Source: JANRKG01 sp033763635 (GTDB lineage Bacteria; Cyanobacteriota; Cyanobacteriia; GCF-001939115). Taken from it: a DNA stretch of 11,089 nucleotides. Both the position numbers and the translations under genes were made by a program. Under the pieces are notes generated by a model. That model was not told the DNA's origin. It ran no database searches and saw only the letters and a program-made list of their open reading frames with translations. The stretch covers positions 1 through 11,089 of the forward strand of contig JANRKG010000128.1 in the NCBI GenBank assembly GCA_033763635.1, in the 5' to 3' direction. Every line of letters starts with the position of its first letter. Position 1 is the stretch's first letter. This document shows positions 5,757 to 11,089 of this stretch, piece by piece.

Positions 5757-7322
5757 TTATGGCACAGGCTGATCTACGTGGGTTTCCTGGGCATACAAGG
5801 GGAGGGCAACGGTAAAGGTGGTTCCTACACCTATTTCACTCTGCACCCGGATGGTGCCTTGATGAAGGTCAACCGATCGCTTCACGATCGCCAACCCCAG
5901 GCCAGTGCCGGAAATTTTGCCCACATTACTGCCCCGCTGAAACGAATCAAACAAGTGCCTTTGATCACTTTCAGGAATCCCAATTCCACGATCCTGAATC
6001 TGAAAGATCGCAACGGAATTAGAAGACGAGTGAGCAGACAAAAGATGGGATGAAGCAGGTTCACAGGTCAATTCAAAAACAACCGTGTCACTATTGGGTG
6101 AGTATTTGATGCTATTCGAGAGCAGGTTAATTAGAATGTGACGCAAGAGCAATTCATCCATACAAGCCGGAAGCATGTCCGTTGTTCGCAAGAAGCGAAT
6201 GGTATGTTGGCTTCCCGTAATGAGTTGCACTTCCTCCACGACATTGCGGCAAAACTCCACCAGATCCAGCGGAGAGGGCTTAAATTCCTGCTTATCTGCT
6301 TCTGTTTTCCCTAAAAACAGCACGTCATCTAGTAACTGAGTCATGCGTTTACTTGCCGATCGAATGCGTTCCAGGTACTGTTGTTTTCTATCTTCACTTG
6401 CAACATTACTGAACCGTTCTAACAAGCCAATACACATCCCAATCACACTTAATGGGGTGCGAAACTCATGGGAGACCATTGAAACAAAACTAGATTTCAG
6501 GTCGTGCAGTTCCTTTTCCCGTTGAAGTGCCTTACGGATCTCCTCAGCCTGTTTACGATCGCCAATATCACGGGCATTCACAACAATTCTGGCGATGCCA
6601 TCCAGTTCGACAAATCGCTGCCCCACTGCTTCTAGAGTCCGCCAGGAGCCATCATGATGTTTCAGGCGAAATTCGATCGTAATACGCTGGGAACTGTCTC
6701 GCATCGCTGATTCAAAAGCTGCACGGGCCGTTTGGGTTTCTTCTGGATGAATAAAATCAAACGCATTCTGCCCGATCGATCGACTGGGATTGTACCCTAG
6801 TAACCGCTCAATGGAAGGACTCACATAATTGAGAGTTCCATCCGGGTTGACCACTGCAATGATATCGAGGGCATTTTCGATTAGGGTGCGGAAGCGTTCT
6901 TCACTGCTCCGGAGCGACTGTTCTGCCTGACGACGCTGGCGGCGTTCCTCCGCTTCCCGTAACTCCCGTTCCACCGCAGGAAGTAAGCGCGCTAAATTAT
7001 CTTTCATCAGATAATCATGGGCACCCGCCTTCATCAGGGCAACTGCCGTGTCTTCCCCAATACTGCCGGAAACCACAATGAAGGGAATATCTAACCCCCG
7101 CTCCTGTAAAAGCTTCAACGCCGCAGGGGCACTGAAGCTGGGCATATTATAGTCTGCAATGACAATATCCCAGCTTTCCTGATCCAGGGCTGCCTTCATT
7201 TCAGCAGCGGTTGTGACTTGTCTGGGATCGGGGCTGTAGCCACCGCGTTGAAGTTCCAGGAGAATTAGCAGCGCATCATCTTCAGAATCCTCAACGATGA
7301 TGATGTGTAGAGGACGAGCCAT
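5757..7322 (-). CDS. Hybrid sensor histidine kinase, REC-PAS-HisKA-HATPase
   Basis: A 521-aa cytosolic kinase with no membrane span. Domains in order: an N-terminal receiver (about 5-120) with Glu11/Asp12, phospho-acceptor Asp57 in VIADYNMPSF, Ser85 and Lys107 in YLMKDN; a linking coiled coil (about 118-142); a PAS domain (about 142-255) ending in ARDIGDRKQAE; a dimerisation/phosphotransfer domain with His285 in SMVSHEFRTPL; and a catalytic ATPase domain with Asn403 (LINLLSNSIKYS), DRGIGIP at 444-450 and GTGLGLAIVKR at 472-482. All key kinase residues are present. The start is only 7 bp after the stop of the Rcp1-like gene, so the two are surely co-transcribed. The receiver at the N-terminus lets it accept phosphate from, or be tuned by, another kinase, most simply the GAF kinase of the same cluster (inference). 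Its output partner is not visible in this window. Confidence 0.95.
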   Translation of the reverse strand: MARPLHIIIVEDSEDDALLILLELQRGGYSPDPRQVTTAAEMKAALDQESWDIVIADYNMPSFSAPAALKLLQERGLDIPFIVVSGSIGEDTAVALMKAGAHDYLMKDNLARLLPAVERELREAEERRQRRQAEQSLRSSEERFRTLIENALDIIAVVNPDGTLNYVSPSIERLLGYNPSRSIGQNAFDFIHPEETQTARAAFESAMRDSSQRITIEFRLKHHDGSWRTLEAVGQRFVELDGIARIVVNARDIGDRKQAEEIRKALQREKELHDLKSSFVSMVSHEFRTPLSVIGMCIGLLERFSNVASEDRKQQYLERIRSASKRMTQLLDDVLFLGKTEADKQEFKPSPLDLVEFCRNVVEEVQLITGSQHTIRFLRTTDMLPACMDELLLRHILINLLSNSIKYSPNSDTVVFELTCEPASSHLLSAHSSSNSVAIFQIQDRGIGIPESDQRHLFDSFQRGSNVGKISGTGLGLAIVKRSVDLHQGTIRVQSEIGVGTTFTVALPLYAQETHVDQPVP

Positions 7323-7329
7323 TGGAGAA

Positions 7330-7788
7330 TTAGCCTCTGATTGGAGGAGGTTCGTTCATCAGTAACCAGTACATCCCTAACTGCCGGACTGCTTCAGCAA
7401 ATTGAACGAAGTCTACAGGCTTACGAACGTAACTATTGCATCCCAGGCTATAGCTGTTGATGAGATCTTGTTCTTCGCGAGAAGTGGTCAGAACCACCAC
7501 GGGTAATAACCGAGTTCGCTCGTCCGTTCGCAAACGACGTAGCACTTCGATGCCATCCACTCTGGGTAGCTTTAAGTCTAGCAGAATAACCGCAGGCTGA
7601 ATCCCCATATCCCGGTTCGCATAAGAGCCTGTTCCAAAGAGAAAATCTAATGCTTCAACCCCATCCCTGGCTACAACCACCTCATTGGTGATGTTACTGC
7701 GCTGAAGAGCACGAAGGGCAAGGGCTTCATCATCGGGATTGTCTTCTACCAAAAGAATTATCTTTTCAAAGATGCGATTGAATGTCAT
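7330..7788 (-). CDS. Rcp1-like single-domain response regulator
   Basis: A 152-aa receiver of the type encoded next to cyanobacterial phytochromes (Rcp1 family). Seen: Glu15/Asp16 in ILLVEDNPDDEALALRAL, phospho-acceptor Asp71 in VILLDLKLPRVDG, Thr101 in VVVLTTS and Lys123 in YVRKPVDF, followed by FAEAVRQLGMYWLLMNEPPP. That C-terminus is characteristic of this family. There is no output domain, so signals leave by protein contact or phosphotransfer. GGGGA four bases before the ATG may act as a ribosome binding site. It lies between two histidine kinase genes: 67 bp after the GAF kinase and 7 bp before the REC-PAS kinase. The likely phosphodonor is the upstream phytochrome-class kinase (inference from the Cph1-Rcp1 precedent). 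Confidence 0.95.
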   Translation of the reverse strand: MTFNRIFEKIILLVEDNPDDEALALRALQRSNITNEVVVARDGVEALDFLFGTGSYANRDMGIQPAVILLDLKLPRVDGIEVLRRLRTDERTRLLPVVVLTTSREEQDLINSYSLGCNSYVRKPVDFVQFAEAVRQLGMYWLLMNEPPPIRG

Positions 7789-7855
7789 TAAATCCCCAAC
7801 CCTTTAAGAAGTTTACCCGCGAAAATTCTTAACATATTTAGAGCATGAAGTAAAA

Positions 7856-9886
7856 TTACAGTATGAAGTAAAAAATAGCACCTTGATCAACGGCCCCTTC
7901 CGCCCATACCTTTCCCCCATGACGGTGGACAATGCGTTGAACAGTTGCCAAGCCAATCCCAGTTCCCGGAAACTCATGAACTCCATGCAAGCGCTGGAAA
8001 GCGCCAAATAACTTGTTGATATAGGCCATATCAAAGCCCGCCCCATCATCTTTTACAAAGTATAATTTATTACCTTCCTGTTCGATACTGCCAAACTCGA
8101 TTGTGGCCTGAGGATGTTTAGACGTAAACTTCCAGGCGTTATCGAGCAAGTTGAATAACAGAACTCGCAACAAGCGAGAATCTCCATTGACGATGATCTC
8201 GTCTTGAATCTTGAATTCCACCGATCGAGTGGGTGCAGATTGTCGTAACTCAGTGGCAATCGATCGCGCAATCAGGCTCAGATCAACAGCTTCCCAACGC
8301 ATCTCATTACGCATCACCCTGGATAGATTAAGCAAATCATCAATGAGTTCACCCATGCGCTGAGTTGCATTGCGAATACGGTTTAGATAGTTCTGTCCAG
8401 TGGCATCGAGTCGATCGGGGTAGTCTTCTAACAATGCCTGACTGAAGCCGTCAATACTCCGGAGCGGGGCACGCAAATCATGGGACACGGAATAGGAAAA
8501 AGCTTCTAACTCTTGATTCGTTGCTTCTAACTCTGCATTCTGCTTTGCTAAATCCTGGTTGAGGCGTTCTAGTTCCCGGTTTAGCTCCCGGATGACCGTT
8601 TCGGCCTGCTGCCGCTCCATCACTTCCTGTTGTAGTTTGGCAACCAGTTCTGATTGATTTAGGGCAATTCCCATCTGCATGCCAATTTCCATCAGCAAAT
8701 CCACCTCAGTCAGTTGCCAAAAGCGGGGCCCCCCGTTTTGGTAAGCTGCGAGGAGTCCCCAAAGTTGCTCTTTCACAAAAACGGGGACGATCGCATACGC
8801 CTGGGCCTGAAATTGCTCCAGAAGCTCGACATGGCAGGGAAAGAGTCCGGCAGTATAGATATTTTCAACGGTCATGGTCCCGTGATTGCGATAACGGCCT
8901 CCCTGATGTTCTTGAAGATAAGTGTCGGCCCACACTTGATGAACGTCATCCCCAACCAGTGGCTGCCATCCAGGGGCAACGGATTCTGCAATAAATTCCC
9001 CGCTCCAATCGGGATTGAAGCGATAAACGGCAACCCGATCGACCCTGAGTAACTGACGGACTTCTTCGGTCGTGGCAGTCAGAACGACTTCTAAATCCAA
9101 AGGACGACGGATTTTGTCCGCTACGTTGGCAATCACCCGCCGTTGTTCTGCCTGAAGTTGGCTCTCCTGAATCGACTCGGATATTTGAATCGCTCCACCC
9201 ATCTGAGACCCGACTTGCATCATCAGGTTAATTTCTATTCTTTCCCAGAGGCGGGGTTGAGCATTTTGGTAAGCCGCCAGCAAGCCCCAGAGCCGATCGC
9301 CCGTAAAGATCGGAACCGTAATATAAGCCCGGACTTGAAAGCGTTGCAGCATCTCTAAATAGCAGTCCGAGAAGCCCGCCTGATAAATATCATTGGCAAC
9401 ACAAAAGGGTTGGGACTGAAACTCACCTCCCTGAGTGCTCTGTAAATAGGTGTCTGAGGTGAGACGCTGTAAGCCGCAATGACTGATGTTTTGGCGGAAC
9501 AGGGGGGTGTTTGCTTGCTCCTCAATCAGGGACATCCACCCAGGAGCAACAGACTCCACAACAAATTCACCGCTCCAGTCCAAATTAAATCGGTAGACGG
9601 TAACGCGATCGGCCTTTAACCAGACCCGGACCTCATGCAGAGCGGCTTGTAACGTATCGTCAAACTCTGAGGGTTGTCGAATCTGGTTCAGGAGCGATCG
9701 GCCCAACTGATTCATTAATCGCAATAGACTTTGCTCCCGGTCCTCACCTCCCAATGGCTGAGGTTGGGGACTGGGTAAAGTTGGAGTTGGAGCTTTTTCC
9801 TCCACCGTCAAGATCTGTTTGAGCTGCTCAAAAGCAGCCTGATCTCGGCAATACTCTTGTAACGCTGCCAACTGTTCAGGAGTCAT
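7856..9886 (-). CDS. Tandem-GAF, phytochrome-class sensor histidine kinase (CBCR-like GAFs)
   Basis: A 676-aa soluble sensor kinase. Domains: a short N-terminal helix region (1-30) and a proline-rich linker; GAF1 (about 65-240); GAF2 (about 255-415); a long coiled coil (about 415-462); HisKA with His469 in YSVSHDLRAPLRSIDGF; and HATPase with Asn583 (NLLDNAWKFTSK), DDGAGFDM (613-620) and GTGIGLATVQR (641-651). The kinase half closely follows the Cph1-type pattern (KLFGAFQRLH, HRHGGKVWAEG). The GAFs are duplicates of one another (VYRFN-DWSGEF--ESVAPGW in both). GAF2 has a Cys351-His352 pair in AGLFPCHVELLEQF and WAD (319-321) before TYLQ, the residues that bind bilin in red/green cyanobacteriochromes. 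GAF1 has Cys175-Tyr176 and no tryptophan at the WxD position. Bilin binding is therefore plausible for GAF2 and doubtful for GAF1. First gene of the cluster with the Rcp1-like receiver and the REC-PAS kinase. Confidence 0.95.
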   Translation of the reverse strand: MTPEQLAALQEYCRDQAAFEQLKQILTVEEKAPTPTLPSPQPQPLGGEDREQSLLRLMNQLGRSLLNQIRQPSEFDDTLQAALHEVRVWLKADRVTVYRFNLDWSGEFVVESVAPGWMSLIEEQANTPLFRQNISHCGLQRLTSDTYLQSTQGGEFQSQPFCVANDIYQAGFSDCYLEMLQRFQVRAYITVPIFTGDRLWGLLAAYQNAQPRLWERIEINLMMQVGSQMGGAIQISESIQESQLQAEQRRVIANVADKIRRPLDLEVVLTATTEEVRQLLRVDRVAVYRFNPDWSGEFIAESVAPGWQPLVGDDVHQVWADTYLQEHQGGRYRNHGTMTVENIYTAGLFPCHVELLEQFQAQAYAIVPVFVKEQLWGLLAAYQNGGPRFWQLTEVDLLMEIGMQMGIALNQSELVAKLQQEVMERQQAETVIRELNRELERLNQDLAKQNAELEATNQELEAFSYSVSHDLRAPLRSIDGFSQALLEDYPDRLDATGQNYLNRIRNATQRMGELIDDLLNLSRVMRNEMRWEAVDLSLIARSIATELRQSAPTRSVEFKIQDEIIVNGDSRLLRVLLFNLLDNAWKFTSKHPQATIEFGSIEQEGNKLYFVKDDGAGFDMAYINKLFGAFQRLHGVHEFPGTGIGLATVQRIVHRHGGKVWAEGAVDQGAIFYFIL

Positions 9887-10228
9887 AAAACCACTTTCTG
9901 TCAGAAAGCCTTTGTTGTACTTTGTATAACTTAATTGAGTTTAATAAATAAACATAACCTAAAACAAAATTTAATAGATGAGGGTAATTGCAAATTCATA
10001 GAAATTTCTTTTTCAAGACAAGGTTTTTCCTGAAATAAGGATTAATAAAATTTTGTTCCTGGAAGAAGATAAAATACAAAACGGATTAAAAGATAGTTTA
10101 CAACGATTAGAGAGTGTCTGAAAGTTAGGTTCTGGCAGATTGAAAAACGGATGGAATAGATAGAATTCCAACTCAGTTATGCCAATTATCAGATATTTCC
10201 TGGTAACTCAATACAACCCTTCAGGTTC
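9887..10228. other. AT-rich intergenic region between divergent genes
   Basis: This 342-bp stretch separates the start of the GAF kinase (minus) from the start of the membrane protein (plus), so it should hold both promoters. It is visibly AT-rich. On the minus strand TATACA near 9925 could be a -10 box for the kinase cluster, but no convincing -35 box accompanies it. A short inverted repeat GGAAT-n7-ATTCC lies at 10153-10169. No RNA gene or coding frame was recognised. Confidence 0.5.
9894..9908. promoter_or_regulatory. Palindrome directly upstream of the GAF kinase start
   Basis: CTTTCTG-T-CAGAAAG is a perfect 7-bp inverted repeat around one base, 8-22 bp before the start codon at 9886. 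In RNA it could fold as CTTTC/GAAAG around five bases and cover the only purine-rich stretch (AGAAAG) that might bind the ribosome. As DNA it could be an operator. Either role is inference. Confidence 0.3.
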
Positions 10229-11089
10229 ATGATGGCTGAAAATTTTTTTCAAGTAATCTTTCAAAGTTCTTTGATAAGTGCAAAAACAAGTCTTTTATAT
10301 AGGGTTCTTCTCTACCCCTTTGTCGCCTTAAAGCAAAGTATTCAGTTTGTCTACGAATTCCTTCTTTTAATGGTTCGGAACCGAATGAAGGGCAGACGAT
10401 ATGATGACGGAGTATTTGGGATTCTCATTTTTCTTTTTCTGGCAATCATTGCCACGCTAACCTTTCTTTTTGTGAAGTATGATCAGCTATTCTTTATTGT
10501 CTTTCTGATAATTTGGGCAATTGATTTATTTTTTGCTTCCTATCAGTATAAAAACAAGTTGCAAAAAGTTTTCATCTCACTTAAAAAGAGAAAAAATGAT
10601 TTATTGTATACCCGTATTCAGAATCATGAAAAGAAGTATCAAGAGATACCTTTTACTTTTCGAGATATCATTCAACTTTCAATTCAATCCTCTGAAATTT
10701 TAGGAGGAGCTTTTCAGAGTAGGGTGGCGACAATCTGGCAACTCATTTTAGAGGTTCGAGGCATAGAGCGTCTCATTTTATTTGAGAACAAGAATATCGA
10801 TCGGGTCTTTCAAGAAGCTCAATCTTTGACCAGGATTTTAGAGAATGTTCCGATACGATTTATTTATAGTGAGGGTTGTACTGTCTATGCACAACAACCG
10901 ATCGATTTAAGAGAAGGAATTACTTGTTGGAAGAAATGCTTTCATACGATTAAAATTCATAGGAGAATCTTCAGTAAGAATCAGAATCAAACGACAGAAT
11001 GGTTGATTACGGCAGACTGGAATTTTGTTAGTTTTTGGAGGAGTCTTATAAAAATCTTTGATTCCCTCATGTCGGCTTTGGGAGTCATC
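10229..11089 (+). CDS. Unrecognised two-span membrane protein, 3' end beyond the window
   Basis: The frame is open from ATG 10229 (a second ATG at 10232 follows AGG by six bases) to the last base of the window, 287 codons without a stop. It is closed upstream by TAG at 10157-10159 with no other start codon between, so the N-terminus is complete and the C-terminus is missing. I do not recognise the family. Seen: a helical N-terminus (1-50) rich in aromatic and basic residues; two hydrophobic spans at about 61-81 (GVFGILIFLFLAIIATLTFLF) with only two or three residues between it and 85-105; a very basic stretch (YKNKLQKVFISLKKRKN, 107-123); and then a mainly soluble region with a regular strand/helix character, including LEVRGIERLILFENKNIDRVFQEAQ and three cysteines (217, 233, 237). 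Codon use is clearly more AT-rich than in the neighbouring genes, yet CGATCG occurs twice. Confidence 0.75.
   Translation, partial: MMAENFFQVIFQSSLISAKTSLLYRVLLYPFVALKQSIQFVYEFLLLMVRNRMKGRRYDDGVFGILIFLFLAIIATLTFLFVKYDQLFFIVFLIIWAIDLFFASYQYKNKLQKVFISLKKRKNDLLYTRIQNHEKKYQEIPFTFRDIIQLSIQSSEILGGAFQSRVATIWQLILEVRGIERLILFENKNIDRVFQEAQSLTRILENVPIRFIYSEGCTVYAQQPIDLREGITCWKKCFHTIKIHRRIFSKNQNQTTEWLITADWNFVSFWRSLIKIFDSLMSALGVI

Noticed and set aside
8714..9052. Plus-strand open frame of 112 codons
   Set aside because: It is antisense to GAF2 of the sensor kinase, with no domain features.
10111..10136. GAGTGTCTGAAA as a possible insertion-sequence end
   Set aside because: No partner inverted repeat or transposase remnant was seen nearby.
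10521..10703. 60-codon frame at 10521-10703
   Set aside because: It is out of frame within the 287-codon reading frame that runs from 10229 to the window end, which is far longer and has sensible membrane spans.

Overview
The window looks like cyanobacterial chromosome. The palindrome core CGATCG is very frequent, with a full GCGATCGC (the HIP1 octamer) near 2946. The signalling genes are also of cyanobacterial type: an Rcp1-like receiver, a phytochrome-class histidine kinase with CBCR-like GAF domains, and a PilH/PixH-like CheY. No tRNA, rRNA or CRISPR array was recognised.

Layout from left to right. (1) A small cysteine-rich, single-span membrane protein on the + strand ends at 416. (2) An apparently complete IS200/IS605 element of IS608-like layout lies at about 466-2420. 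Its tnpB (minus) and tnpA (plus) are divergent and intact, and similar stem-loops sit at both ends. Its left end stops about 14 bp from the stop codon of (3) a NarL/LuxR response regulator (minus). (4) A divergent intergenic region with a perfect 16-bp palindrome separates that regulator from a stand-alone CheY-like receiver (plus). (5) The receiver converges on lnt, apolipoprotein N-acyltransferase (minus). (6) A small two-span membrane protein (plus) follows. (7) A three-gene signalling cluster on the minus strand reads 9886 to 5757: a GAF-GAF histidine kinase, an Rcp1-like receiver and a REC-PAS histidine kinase. (8) After a 342-bp AT-rich gap, a frame on the + strand opens at 10229 and is still open at the window end. 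It encodes a membrane protein that I do not recognise.

How the genes may work together. The cluster at 5757-9886 has the organisation of a cyanobacterial light- or ligand-sensing two-component system: the tandem-GAF kinase would phosphorylate the Rcp1-like receiver, and the downstream kinase carries its own N-terminal receiver, so a relay is possible. This is inference from domains and gene order. The two response regulators at 2435-3633 have no kinase beside them in this window. lnt is a lipoprotein-maturation gene with no obvious link to its neighbours.

The strongest points for a second look are the unusual TnpB, which lacks the canonical RuvC-II glutamate position and the zinc-ribbon cysteines; the predicted reRNA and guide at its right end; the CBCR signature in GAF2 of the sensor kinase; the palindromic three-half-site operator candidate at 3141-3170; and the uncharacterised membrane frame at the right edge.
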